In this document: piece by piece, positions 35,646 to 47,470 of the stretch
Numbering within the stretch: the first letter of the stretch is position 1
Layout: every line of letters starts with the position of its first letter
Source: Pelobates cultripes
Lineage: Eukaryota > Chordata > Amphibia > Anura > Pelobatidae
Assembly (NCBI GenBank): GCA_933207985.1
Contig: OW240912.1
Span: forward strand, 108,485,665-108,549,664
Direction: 5' to 3'
DNA length: 64,000 nucleotides
Notes under the pieces: model-generated
Database searches by the model: none
What the model was told of the DNA's origin: nothing
The model's input: the letters and a program-made list of their open reading frames with translations, nothing else
Made by a program: the position numbers and the translations under genes

Positions 35646-36898
35646 CTTCCCATCCAGGAATGTTTTTAAACACTGTGCAAAGTTCTTATGTTTTTTTCCG
35701 AATAAACTTGCACTCCTTGGGGATGTGTGTTCTATGTGTTTTATTTAATTTCACTTAAATATGTACTAATCCAGACACCTAGTGTCTGGCTTATTGTTTT
35801 ATTCTTAACTCAAGCCTGCCCAAATGACTAATTTGGCTGCAGGTTTGCGCTTCCCGATCACACTAGCTTTCTACACACTCTGTAAAGTGCATAGGGGCGT
35901 CTATGATCGAGCCAACAGTCTCACACTTTCAGGAACAGCCGTTTCATTCACTTCCTCAGTCAGCATTGACTTCTAGTACCCGTTAAGGCGCGTAGGTGCA
36001 CTTGTTAACTGACCAAGCACAATCACCCATTCATGTCAGAATCACCCCCAAACAATCTTGTGGTTTTGGTGAGCTTAGCTCCATACCTGGTATTGAGCTT
36101 ATTAAATTAGCAGCAATTCAGCCTCATTCAGGACGCTAGCCTGTTTGAGAGTGGCGCACCCCAGAAGGCACTGGCGTTCTACACACCCTCAAGGTGTATA
36201 GGTGCGTCTACCAACTGCGCACAACATACATTCTTGAATCAATCTTCAGAAGCACTCCTCAATCTTATTAGATTGAGCATTCACTCACCAATCTTGCTCT
36301 TGCTCTTGCAACGTCATATAACTATTTTCAAGTTTTCACAATGTTCAAAGAATCTCTAGAAACCGTAATGTTTGTTATCTACGACTGCAGCGCTCGGAAG
36401 AAACGGATAGCTTTTAAAAAGCTTTTTTCCTCCATGACGCAACAGAAATTAAACCTCGTACAATGTTAGTTTCACTTTCCCTTTTACTCAAGATTTACAT
36501 AGACAGTTCTAACAATTTCTAAACACAATTTTCTTATCTTAACTATTCTTAACATGTTTTTTTTTTTAATTCTTTATTTTTCTTGTGCATAGTTTAACAA
36601 CGAGCGTGAAGAGCCACGACAGTGTCTACATGCATTTCCATAACATTACAAAGCGTGGCAGCTTAGACGGCACATTTTTTATACTACATGAAAATATCAT
36701 ACGATTAGACATCATGTTTGTAGTATAACTTGCTAGGCTAGACATGCATAGAACAGAATTAGTTACTCTTTAGGTTATGCGTGTGTATCTTGGTTGTGGT
36801 GTGACATGTAGGCATTAGGAGCACAGTGATTGAATTAACTAGATGTGCGATTAGCAGAGGTAACAGTACTTTCTTCAATGTCAGGGAGGTCGGAGAGT

Positions 36899-36900
<2 letters not shown>

Positions 36901-36962
<62 letters not shown>
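36901..36962. repeat. (TA)n microsatellite
   Basis: Uninterrupted TA dinucleotides, 62 bp; the YIYIYI frames on both strands are artefacts of it. Confidence 0.95.
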
Positions 36963-36966
<4 letters not shown>

Positions 36967-37521
36967 ATTTACTCTAGGCTTTACTTCAGAGACACTGTGC
37001 TTTGCTATACATAAACTGACTGTTTAGCTCTGTCAGGTGAATGCTGCATGGCTACGTTTAGCTAGTGGTATGCAAAGATACGTGCTCTGCAAAGATACGT
37101 AAGTTGAACAAACAGGTATATGGAGCTCTCAGCTATATCGCTCCAGAGGACAGCTGAAGGAACCAGGGTTAGACCTGTAGGTGAGTGAGTCCCAGCTTGT
37201 AGATGGTGGGTCTTCCCTGGTAGGTGAGTGTTTCTTCAGCCCACTCCCGATGCCGGGATGCCCAAGTCTATTGTCCCAATGTCCGTGCTGACTGTCAGAG
37301 CGTCCAACGGGGGTTGGATCCCAGCAGCATCCAGGCAAGCATGGGGGATATAGGCCCTCCTGCCACCGGCCGTCATGAATTGATAGTGCCTGGGTTCAGT
37401 GTGGACTAGCGTGGGTGAGGTCAGAAGAGAGAGAGAGAGAGAGAGAGAAAAAAAAAAGGGGGGGTCTCTGTTAAGCTGGTAGGTTGGTGTGTGGCTCTCT
37501 GTAGAGATTAGTGATTAGAGT

Positions 37522-38469
37522 TCAGGTTGTGGTAGCCCTGTAGGTTTCTTCTGCGGAATTACGCGGTACGAATGGAGCTGTGCCGGCCGGGTCCCAGACA
37601 TGCGTTGCGGACCCCTTCCCTGACCCTCTGTTGTTTAGGGAGTCTTGTGAAAGGCCCAGGGTCTCTAAGATGGCCACCGCCCCTTCGAGGTCTTGGACAG
37701 GGTAAGAGATGTTACCTTGGAGGACGGCTAGAGTGCAGGATCCTCTCCATCTGTATGATATGCTCCGTTCGCGGAGGAGCAGCGTGAAAGGCTGTAGTGT
37801 TTTGCGCCATGCCAGGGTGCTTCCTGATAAGTCAGTGTAAAACGTGAGTAGTAAGTTCTCAAAGTTGTAGGGGGTCTTTCCTTTTAGTGCCCCCATAACT
37901 GCTGCTTTGTCTTGCCCTGATTGAAATCGGATAATCAGGTCGCGCGGGGCTGTGGCCGGTGCCTTTTGTGGTCTCAGGATCCAGAATATTTCTTCGGGTG
38001 TCACATATTTCGCCTGTTAAGAGGGCAATATCGCCGTTAGTAGAAGTCTTATCAGATGCGGTAGCTCCGCGTTGGGGACTGTTTCTGCTACTCCCCTGAT
38101 CTTAAGATTTTTGCTTCGCCTGGAGTCCTCCAGTGCTGCAAACCGCTGTTCCGTGGCGGCATGTTTTTGCAGTGTGTGCACCTCTTGCTGTAGTTGGGTG
38201 AGTTGTGCCTTCGCATTGTGGGTGTCGGTTTCCAAGGTACCCATGCGGCCAGTCAAACCCTGAGGGTCTTTGTGAAAAGTCGCCATATCCATTTGGATGT
38301 CTCTCCGCAGGCCCGCCAGCAGCTCCTGCATGTCGGCTTTGGTGACTGGTGATGAGTCCAGATTTAAGGTTGCGGGTACCGTGTTCCGGGTTAGCTCTCT
38401 CAGAGCAGGAGGTTGTAGATCCCGGGACTCCAAACTATGGTCGTCCGAGAAGTCAGAGCTCTCTCCCAT
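37522..38469 (-). pseudogene. LINE ORF1 in two pieces
   Basis: Minus-strand frame 38469-38017 begins MGESSDFSDDHSLESRDLQ and contains SSPVTKADMQELLAGLRRDI, a coiled coil with LTQLQQEVHTLQKHAATEQR, and SKNLKIRGVAE, the first RRM strand. Frame 38004-37522 continues with EEIFWILRPQKAP, DLIIRFQ, and the C-terminal domain with FYTDLS and ISYRWRGSCTLAV. A frameshift near 38010 separates them. Otherwise the layout is that of a full L1-type ORF1 (about 315 codons). SSPVTKxD is shared with the element at 25123, so the two are related. Confidence 0.78.
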
Positions 38470-38782
38470 CTTGGGCAGTGAGGCGCCATGCGCCTGCCGC
38501 CATAAGTCTCCGATGCTCGCCCCTGGTTTCGGCTTGTCCGGCCTCTGATTTTAAATTTTCCGGCCCATGCTGGTGTGGGCTGCCTGGGGGTCCGTTTATC
38601 TGTGTCTGGGGTCGCTGAAAACCCTAAAAACAGGCCTCTGGTGTCGGAGCACATCAGGTATGCGACCGTTCCGTTCAATAGCTTAGCTCCGCCCCTCTTA
38701 ACATGTTTTAAACACACTATTATTATTTTAAACTATTTTAACTTGTTGATTTCAAGTTTCCTTGCTCAATTAATACTCAACC

Positions 38783-38800
38783 CTGCTCGCAGCGCCAAAA
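38783..38800 (-). other. Candidate retroviral primer-binding site
   Basis: Directly after the LTR end, the minus strand reads TTTTGGCGCTGCGAGCAG. A TGG-initiated 18-mer here is where a tRNA primer site belongs. The tRNA was not assigned. Confidence 0.5.
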
Positions 38801-39692
38801 TGTTGTTTTTAATCATTAAATTCACGAAGCACCAATATCCAAAAAGTAATAATCAATACAATATAAGGTTTATAGCGATATTGGCGAGCACACAGCCCAG
38901 TTCGGATAGAGTACATTGAATTATAGGAAAGAGAAATCACACAGAGACCAAGTTGAATATAAGAATTCACACTACACTTTATTATCCACAAAGGGATCTG
39001 AGCAAAGTAAGTTTTACTCTCATTTAAGTAGTTGCATGCATTTACTTCAAACAGCTTAGTATCTAGATATATCAGCTTACGTATACATCACCATTAGAGA
39101 AGCTTGGTTGTCTCCTTGCCACACATGACTGGGTGAAACTCAGGCAGTCACTCGGAGAGACCCTCTCTTCTGGGAATAGCATAAACCAGTAACACGTGTC
39201 CGCATTACAGGTGGGTAGTTCTCCAAAGGAGCGCAAGATTTCCTTAGTCGTATATACCTGTCTTCAAAAGACCTTGATACAAGCAGCTGGATGGACCTGG
39301 CAGTTGGCCAGACTGTTCAGGACCACCAGAACATATGCCAAGTCTTGTGCGGTTAATTATCTCTTATCTACAAGCTTTCTTTGTACTGTTCTAGAGATGG
39401 CAACATATGTTTTTGATGGCAACATAAGTTTCTCAAACTGCTGAAGTGTTGTGTCAGCTTAGTAAACAGCTGTAGTGCTGTTTCAGCTCTTAATACCTGT
39501 GGCATAAAGCCTTCAAGCTTGCATCTAGTAATTGTGGTCTTCAAGCCTGCATATAGTAATATGTGCTATGTGTGCTTATATGCTTACCGGTGCCATCTTA
39601 ACTATCTATAAATGTTTGAGTTGCTCAATAGTGATCAATCATCCTTAATATGGAATATTATTATCACAATTGTATATATAATTATTGCTACA
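38801..39692 (-). repeat. 5' LTR of endogenous retrovirus (approximate)
   Basis: On the minus strand the block ends AAAAACAACA, followed by the candidate primer site and a leader; an AATAAA-type signal lies near 38980. The outer boundary at GCTACA (about 39692) is a guess, since the partner LTR is not in view. Confidence 0.5.
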
Positions 39693-41680
39693 ATTGTTTT
39701 TTTTTGTTACCTTCTATCCAGACCCAGTTTGTTTCCTAGTCCAGAGGAGTAACTACAAGGAGACTATAGCCCTGCCCCTCCCCCCCTACTGACACACTGA
39801 TAGACAGACACACACTATTACTCGGGGAAACACTGACAGACACACAAACTCACTGACCAACACATACACATTCACTGACCGACATTAACTAACAGACACA
39901 GACATTCACTTAGACACACATTACCACCACCATTACCAGACAGCCACTAGAGGGCTTCCTGGTTTGAAACTGACCTTTGGTTCATTATCTGACACTGGAC
40001 ATCCTCACGCTCTGCATGAGGACCTTCAGCAGCAGATTTTCCCCCATAGGAAAGAATTGATTTAATGCTTTTCTTTGGGGTGGTCCAATGGGTGCACGGC
40101 CTTTGCTGCGCATGCGCATTAGAGCCAGCTCGTTGCTGGATGAAGGAGGCGCTTTGGCCCAGCGCTGAGGGACAACGGCGCTGGGAAAAGGTATGTAAAT
40201 AAAGGGTTTCTAACCCTTTATTAACCAGTGAAGGGAGTCACAAGGGAGGGGGAAGGCAGAGAGATCGATAGTGCCAGAAATACAGCTTTGTATTCCTGGC
40301 ACTATAGTATCGCTTTCAGAGTTTTAGGCAATGCTGGATGCCCTCGTGCATAGCGACAGCCACTAGAGGTGGCGTTTCCCCATAAAAGGTAATTATTGCA
40401 GTTTATTAAGTATATAAGTAAAAATGTGAAAACAAATTAGTTTTTTTGACCCATTTTTTACATTTTGTTTACACATAATGTTGAATAGATACATAAAGGA
40501 CAATAAATGAATGCCAATTCTGTTCTTTGAAAAAACAATATATAAGGTGTGCGAGGGCACGTAAAAAGAAACCTTAAATTATGGTGGAACAAACACAAAG
40601 TGCAAATTCTAGTTTTTGTTTGGTTGAGAACATTTACCAAGAACTTACCAACAATAACATTATTCTTTTAAAGGGTTTACCCATGGTGAATCGTAATTCA
40701 TTTATGTTTGTTGTGAATTACTACAACACTAGTGTCCCATAAAGGAGGAAATATCTCATTTTCTGTATGCATACATAATCTGTTGCTCTTTTGTTAGGAC
40801 TTGAATTCTTTGCAATTTTTTTTCTTCCCCAATTATGTCTTTACAAGTGATTGGAAATGACCACAGTGCATTGGGAAAGTCCAGTAGAGCGAGTAGGTGG
40901 GTGTGCTTAACATGTAGTTAACAGTCTCTCATTTAATGTCTGAGATGTTATCTCTCTCAGACAGATGTCTAGGAGTTGTCTTTTACTATACCAAATTTGC
41001 TTGTAACCCTACAGCACAATCCTGCATAACATGTTTCATAATAACAGTAATAATTCAGTACTAATATAAGTGAAGATAAATTACAATTAAAAAGTGTGTT
41101 TCTATGAAGTCTGTTTATATGAATAAGTGTTTGTGTAGGAGATTGTGTGTCCGTATGTATAAATGAATGTATGTGTGTACGTGTAATTCCCCCCCCCTCC
41201 CAAAAAAAAAAAAAATTAGTTCAGGGTGGTGCAGAGGGAGAACCCAAATTTCTTTAGGTTATTTTTTTTTTTTTTTTGGGGAGTACGGGGGTTGGCATCC
41301 CAAACCACATTTCTACGTAGGTACGCCTCTGTCTTCAAGAATTAAAGGCATGTCACTTTATCAGTAACTTCACACGTTCTGCATTAATTTTTCACAAACA
41401 TTTCCGGATAGCCCCATCATCACATATCATGTAGATTATCTCCCAAACTCCTACAGATTTTCCATAATAATGACAAGACTGGGATAATGTTGGCTGTTCT
41501 TGCTGCATTTCACTACTATATTATTTCTCTATTAGTTCTTACATTTTTTTATACCAACCCCATAATGCAAAGTGCAGATATACAGATGGAAAATTAACTT
41601 AAAATTCAGAGTAGCATTTGACAGGTAAATAACTTATTTGGTAGTAGATTCATATTTTTGTTTCAGGTATAATATAATAT
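39693..41680. other. Intergenic DNA with CA tract and MITE core
   Basis: A CACTGACAGACACA-type tract (39785-39920) is followed by a MITE-like region (39930-40330) with GGCACTATAGTATCG. The remainder is AT-rich without recognised genes. Confidence 0.4.
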
Positions 41681-41687
41681 TATAAAA

Positions 41688-41750
41688 TTACTCATGATGA
41701 ATCTCCTAAGACTCGATATAATTGAGTCTTAGGAGATTCTTCATGAGTAA
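41688..41750. repeat. Near-perfect 27-bp hairpin
   Basis: TTACTCATGATGAATCTCCT and AAGACTC (41688-41714) pairs with 41724-41750 with one mismatch across a nine-base loop GATATAATT. Size and shape resemble a microRNA precursor, but transcription is unknown and a MITE origin is equally possible. Confidence 0.7.
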
Positions 41751-42239
41751 CTTCACGAAGGAACAAGTAGCAAAAATAGTGGAATTTTATTTTCAAAATG
41801 GCAGGTAGAAGAATGTAATTTTTTTTATGTCCTGTGGTCGAAAATGGTCCTGAAATGTGGATTCAACTTGATAGGCAGTGGTATAACTACAACGGTTGCA
41901 GCGGTCATAGCTGTGACTGGGACCATCACTCCAGGATGCCCGGCCGCCATTTCAACCCCTGCGACCATGGGCAGGCATAACTTCATGGCCGGTGCAGAGC
42001 TGCATTAGCCCGCGTAGTACAGTTGCCGGGCGACATGCAGGAGGGGGAAGCACACAGCACAGCGCTGTAACCTGCGGGTAACTGCATGTAAGGTGGGGGA
42101 ACGGACCACGGGTATAGGAGCCTCTGTTTTCCTCGACCCTGTCTGACATTAAGTGCTCACTAAGAACACTTCCTGTCAGATCGGTTACCATGGGCCACTC
42201 ACCCATACTTCATGGACGAGAGCAGATACAGAGGGGGAT

Positions 42240-43165
42240 TGGGGAAAATGAGACACGTGGTTAAGAATTGAGACACAGAGTGACTGGGGGAAGAATTAGA
42301 CAAATGGGGGAGCAATTGAGACATGTGGAGGGGCTGGGAGGGGAGAGAATGAGACACGTGGAGGGGATGGGGGGGAGAGACACGTGGAGGGGATGAGGGG
42401 GAGAGAATGAGACACGTGGAGGGGAGAGAATGAGACACGTGGAGGGGAGAGAATGAGACACGTGGAGGGGAGAGAATGAGACACGTGGAGGGGAGAGAAT
42501 GAGACACGTGGAGGGGAGAGAATGAGACACGTGGAGGGGATGAGGGGGAGAGAATGAGACACGTGGAGGGGATGAGGGGGGAGAGAATGAGACACGTGGA
42601 GGGGGAGAAAATGAGACACGTGCAGGGGATGAGGGGGGAGAGAATGAGACACATGGAGGGGATGAGGGGGAGAGAATGAGACACTTGGAGGGGAGAAAAT
42701 GAGACACGTGGAGGGGATGAGGGGGGAGAGAATGAGACACGTGGAGGGGACGAAGGGAGAGAATGAGACACGGAGGGGATGAAGGGGAGAATGAGACACC
42801 TGAGGGATGAAGGGGAGAGAATGAGACACCTGAGGGGCGAAGGGGGAGAGAATGAGACACGAGGGATGAAGGGGAGAATGACACGCGGAGGGGATGAAGG
42901 GGGAGAGAATGAGACACGTGCAAGGGATGAGGGGGGAGAAAATGAGACACGTGCAGGGGATGAGGGGGGAGAGAATGAGACACATGGAGGGGATGAGGGG
43001 GAGAGAATGAGACACTTGGAGGGGAGAAAATGAGACACGTGGAGGGGATGAGGGGGGAGAGAATGAGACACGTGGAGGAGATGAGGGGGGGAATGAGACA
43101 CGTGAAGGGGAGAGAATGAGACACGTGAAGGGGATGAGGGGGAGAGAATGAGACACATGGGAGGA
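42240..43165. repeat. Polypurine minisatellite with repeated CACGTG
   Basis: About 900 bp of units such as GAGAATGAGACACGTGGAGG with GGATGAGGGGGA spacers, 22-40 bp long. Nearly every unit has CACGTG; I count about 20 copies, with a few CATGTG or CACTTG variants. The minus strand is open in three frames (HVSHSLPP repeats) only because the array is stop-free. It is not a gene. Confidence 0.92.
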
Positions 43166-43500
43166 CCAGGGCGGTTTTTGCATTAGGGCCTGATGGTTTC
43201 TAGTTACCTATCTATGGATGGAGTTCCTGCTCATACATCCAGGGCCACAATGGACCTCCTGAGACAACTGTTCAGCGAGCAATAATTTCAAGACATTCCT
43301 AAATTAATTTGCTGCCACGTTCGCCTGACCTTTCAGCTCCCAGTTACTTCTTGTGAGAACATCTGAAGGACTGGATGTACGTGAACAAACCTCGTGCACT
43401 TGTGCAACTCAAGGAGAATATCCATTCAGAAAAGCCAGCATAATCCTCAATTATAAAAGTGAAATTGGCACTTTTAGAAACCGTCACAAATATGACAGAC

Positions 43501-43550
43501 TCCAGACACATAAAGCACTCCGGCAAGCTGAAGTGCTTTATGTGTCTGGA
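43501..43550. repeat. Hairpin MITE core
   Basis: TCCAGACACATAAAGCACT (43501-43519) and its exact complement (43532-43550) flank CCGGCAAGCTGA. The setting with AAAAGTG...CACTTTT just upstream suggests a MITE centre. Confidence 0.65.
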
Positions 43551-43662
43551 TTCTTCTTTTAGCTTTGATAACTATCTTATCACAGATAAGAAAGCTTCTG
43601 TAATAAAACATTTTATAATTCTAATATATTAATACACAAATGTATATGTACAAAAAATTTGT

Positions 43663-43663
<1 letters not shown>

Positions 43664-43690
<27 letters not shown>
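43664..43690. repeat. (CA)n microsatellite
   Basis: Short uninterrupted CA run. Confidence 0.9.
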
Positions 43691-43694
<4 letters not shown>

Positions 43695-44204
43695 TTATTT
43701 AATTTATAAATAGTTAAATTGTAAGTGTAATAAAACAAAGCTGATTTTTTTTTCACACTTGTTAACATCCTGAATAAAATATTGAGGGAAAAAAAATAAA
43801 AATCACAATCCTTGAAATCATAAATAACACCTAGACATATCTAGCATCAGATATTATTTAAAACTTTGTGGTTAAGTCATAGTTTTTGAGCTAACGTAAA
43901 CAAGCCAGCAAGGAATCAGGTTTACCTATCAGAGGCAATAACAACAGGTGAAAAGAAATAAAACTGGAATTACCGGAAATGACATCCTTGTTTTTTAACA
44001 GCTAAGTATCAAAATCATTTAGAATTGACTTCTGAGCGGTTTCTGTAAACACGACTAGAATATCAGCATATCTTCTTACAAAGTAATTGACATAGATAAT
44101 AAGGAAGTGCTGTACTGTAACCTTGTATGGAAGAGGGTAAGCTTTACCTTTTGTAATGTGGGGAATGCACAGGTAGGCGGGCTGCTTATCTACTACTACC
44201 TGTA

Positions 44205-44246
44205 ATTAGCGGTCTATAAATAACCCCTGAGCTCAGCCTGCTTTCT
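44205..44246 (+). promoter_or_regulatory. Putative BNIP5 core promoter, TATA box
   Basis: TATAAATA at 44215-44222 lies about 30 bases before the likely start of a short exon that ends in a good splice donor at 44348. Placement is by inference from gene structure; no CpG island is visible. Confidence 0.5.
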
Positions 44247-44348
44247 AATGGTATCCGCTGGAAGCCGAACTAACAGTCAGACAACACTGAGACTCTAAAC
44301 AGCTCACATTCTGAGACTTGATCAGCGAACGTTCTGGGACTCTGCAAG
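44247..44348 (+). other. BNIP5: Putative BNIP5 non-coding exon 1
   Basis: The stretch downstream of the TATA box has no ATG-led long frame and ends CTGCAAG|GTAAAC, a strong donor. The next acceptor in the gene (GCTATAGCAG, 47464) is six bases before the start codon, so a separate 5' UTR exon is required. Its start is estimated. The 3.1-kb intron that follows holds two small TTAA MITEs. Confidence 0.45.
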
Positions 44349-44630
44349 GTAAACGTTCAGCTCAGTGTTCTATGGGTAAACGTGCTGAATGGAAGTGATA
44401 CAAAATGGAAGCTTAACTGACATAAACTATATACGTTGTATGATATATGTGCACTGGTTCCCAACTTTTTCTGTAATCTAGACAGGAAATTAATAGGGAA
44501 TTTCCAAATCCTGGCTGTTGGCGTGTCAGGAGGATGCGCCATAAACTGTTATACCACCAGTTGGAATGTTTAACCTATAGGACATAACTAGAAACTGGTC
44601 TCCAAACTGGGATGCAGTGAGCTTCCTCTT

Positions 44631-44706
44631 TAACCCCTTAAGGACACATGACGTGTGACATGTCATGATTCCCTTTTATTTCAGAGGTTTGGTACTTAAG
44701 GAGTTA
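44631..44706. repeat. TTAACCCCTTAAGG palindromic MITE
   Basis: TTAACCCCTTAAGGACACAT, then TCATGATTCCCTTTTATTTC, then GGTACTTAAGGAGTTAA: a ~76-bp palindromic MITE bounded by TTAA. A second copy lies at 45391-45467 in the opposite orientation. Confidence 0.75.
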
Positions 44707-45390
44707 AAGGAAAGTTTCATTTATCTCATTTACCTCTGACAAGAGCAGATAACTTTTTTGTGTGTATGTATATGTGTTTTTTTTTTGTTTTGTTTTTTAC
44801 GATCTCCATAAAGTAATGGGTTAAACTGATTCCTTAATGGACTAAACATATTTATTTGGGGAAAATCCCTCCATCGTGGTTTTGTACATTCCTTTACTTA
44901 AATTCTTTATTGACTTCATAGCATATCTAACTACTGCTAGCAGCTGTAAAGCAGCAGGATCGATTTACTAAACAGAGTTGTGCTCAATCAAGTTTGTGGG
45001 GTTTTTTTTGTTTGTTTTTGTTTAAAATAAATTATTCTGAATTCTATTAATTTTCACACACCACAATATATTTCTACCGAATTTTCAAATGTTAGGCAAA
45101 AAGACAGAATCGTGACTCCGTTATTCTAACTTGGCTATTTTGGGTTACAATTTTCAATCCTCTTTTCAGTTATCCACCATTAACGATTGCTGTTTAGTGG
45201 GTCAACAAAACAAATTGTTTGAATTGTTGTAACTTTACAGTAGCACTAGTTTAAGCAAAATAAAGTCCATATATATTGGGTATACTGATGAGGTACAACG
45301 AATATAACCTTTCAGCTGTTAAGAGGATAAAGTGAATTAAATTCGTAGCTGGACAGCCACAGAATAGTGACTACTGTTTGTTACATACTT

Positions 45391-45467
45391 AACCCCTTAA
45401 GGATCAAAATTCTGGAATAAAAGGGAATCATGAGATGTCACACATGTCATGTGTCCTTAAGGGGTTA
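45391..45467. repeat. TTAACCCCTTAAGG palindromic MITE, second copy
   Basis: TTAACCCCTTAAGGATCAAA through AAAGGGAATCATGAGATGTC to GTCCTTAAGGGGTTAA; same family as 44631-44706. No feature is recognised between 45470 and 47460, an AT-rich stretch inside the BNIP5 intron. Confidence 0.75.
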
Positions 45468-47470
45468 AACTCGAACTATACAAAGAGGTTATGTCAATGC
45501 CAAATATTCCAGCTGGAAGGGAATGTCTATGTGTAAAGTATATCCTGAGGCACACATGCTCTTTTTACCCAACTCCTTTTTATTTACCATGGAACAATGG
45601 TACTGTGTTGACCATGCCAGAAACTTGAAATGGTTTGACATTTATATACTAAACACCAAATTTTCTTTGACATGTGGATTTTCCATTCACTACAGTTTAG
45701 TTAATAAACCCCTGTCCTGCACAAGTTGCTGAGATACTGTTATTGTAGTAGCTAAGTAAGCTGATGAGTAGTGTGGCTTCGGTATCATTGTAGAAAGTCA
45801 AATTATATATCCAGTGTGCATATATGTTCAATAATCCGTGTGTGTGTATATGTGGAGGGGGTATTTTTGGAGCAAAAATTGTATATTTTCTGTATGAAGA
45901 AGCAATGCAAATGTGTTTGTGTGTCAAATTGATAAGAACGCACAGTTTCCTGTTGTGTTTTAGGTACATAACAATAAGAGAAGGTTCTTGTGAAATGAGA
46001 ATCTGCCACATTGTTTGAATATAAAGATAACATGAAGGTGATAAACACCCATGTGCTAAATAATTCCACTTCCCCCATGGACATTTGCATAAAAAAACTA
46101 CTGTGAGAAAAGCAAGAGAGTTTGCATTCTGCTCAAAGCAAATGGTAAATTTGTTACTGGGGGTGGACAAATTCCTTTATATTCATTTAGTAGAGGACTT
46201 TTGAGCTAACTTAATCAAATATAAAGTGATTGAACAAGTGGTTTCCTTTAGTTTTGTTTACTAATAATGTTATTTAATGGAGGTACAGTATGAGGGTACA
46301 GTAAGGAAGTCCCAGGAGATCAAACAAAAAATAGCCTCCACTGAGATATAGATATATATATGCTTATCTGTTTTTGTTGCATAAGTCTGGATAACTTGTT
46401 TGAGCTGCTTAACATCTCCGTTAATAGAAATAACTTTTTATTTTATGTTTGATATAGGGATTTGAGTACTGGCCAATTTAATTTAAAAACTGACATGCAA
46501 CAATACATAGTTGCCTTAAACTATTATTTTAATGTTGGTGCTTGTTATAAAATTACATAAAAGGAATAATATATTATTTTTTCAGAACAGTGCCTATGCA
46601 ACCAGTAAATGTTATTGTAGGGCTATTTTGTTATAGGAACATGTATTTGCTTTCAGTAGGCAAACAAGGAAGGTTATAGCAGAAACCTGTTGCCAGTGTA
46701 GGTGTTTGTAAACACTGCATGACTACAAGTGAAATGTTGACATGTGACCGCTTCAGCAGATGATCAGTGACACAAATCATGAGATCGTTCATTAAATTGA
46801 CACTTTATCAATTGACTGACCCTTAATATTAAGAAAGGGTTTTTACATATGCACATGCTTATATTAAATACAACATGGTTTTCAGTAGTGTAGTATAAAA
46901 GTTTATTTTCTCAGGGTTTTTTTATTGTCTATTTCCTATTCTGGAAATCCCTTTCAAATTTTATTATGATGGTTTAAAGGATTATTCACAATTCTCAAAA
47001 ATTTTAAGACCCAAAATGGCCAAAATAGAAAGAAAAAAAACTCCCAAGCCAGTAATGTGTCCCGTTCAACTATTTTGGTCTTCTGTCTGAAATTTCCATT
47101 GAATTCCTGACAATTCTCATGTTTGTGAAAAATGCTGCATGTGTGGTAGCTTCCAAGTATCACTTCAGCTGTTGCATATCATCCACAAATTTAATTCCCA
47201 TCATAAACTCACACGCTGGCTGGCTGCAGTAGTTCTTCACCTTCAGCACAACTTGTAGCTGTTTTCTATATATAAATTCCATAATGGTTTCTGAAGGAGT
47301 GGTTAGACATTCAAGGTAGTAACTGGAAACTTAAGGGTTAACTCGGTGCTCATAATTTTTCTTCATGTTGGGTTAATGGTAAATACGCCAATGAATATAA
47401 AGTGTTTTGTACATTGTTACACATAAGTTCACTGATATCATGATATTTTACATTGCTATAGCAGAACACA

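Larger units (their letters stand above)
36560..38696 (-). mobile_element. Second ORF1-only LINE, nested in retrovirus
   Basis: A minus-strand LINE whose 5' end (AGGGGCGGAGCTAAGC, minus strand) lies at 38696 and whose poly-A end is the T tract at 36560. Target duplication CTTAACATGTTT occurs at 36548-36559 and 38697-38708. It has ORF1 (38469-37522), then about 900 bp with a (TA)n tract, and no ORF2. Confidence 0.8.

Noticed and set aside
36759..37027. YIYIYI reading frames on both strands
   Set aside because: Products of the (TA)n tract at 36901-36962.
42199..43183. Three overlapping minus-strand reading frames of about 290-320 codons
   Set aside because: They are translations of the polypurine minisatellite in all three phases (HVSHSLPP repeats); no gene is open in three frames at once.
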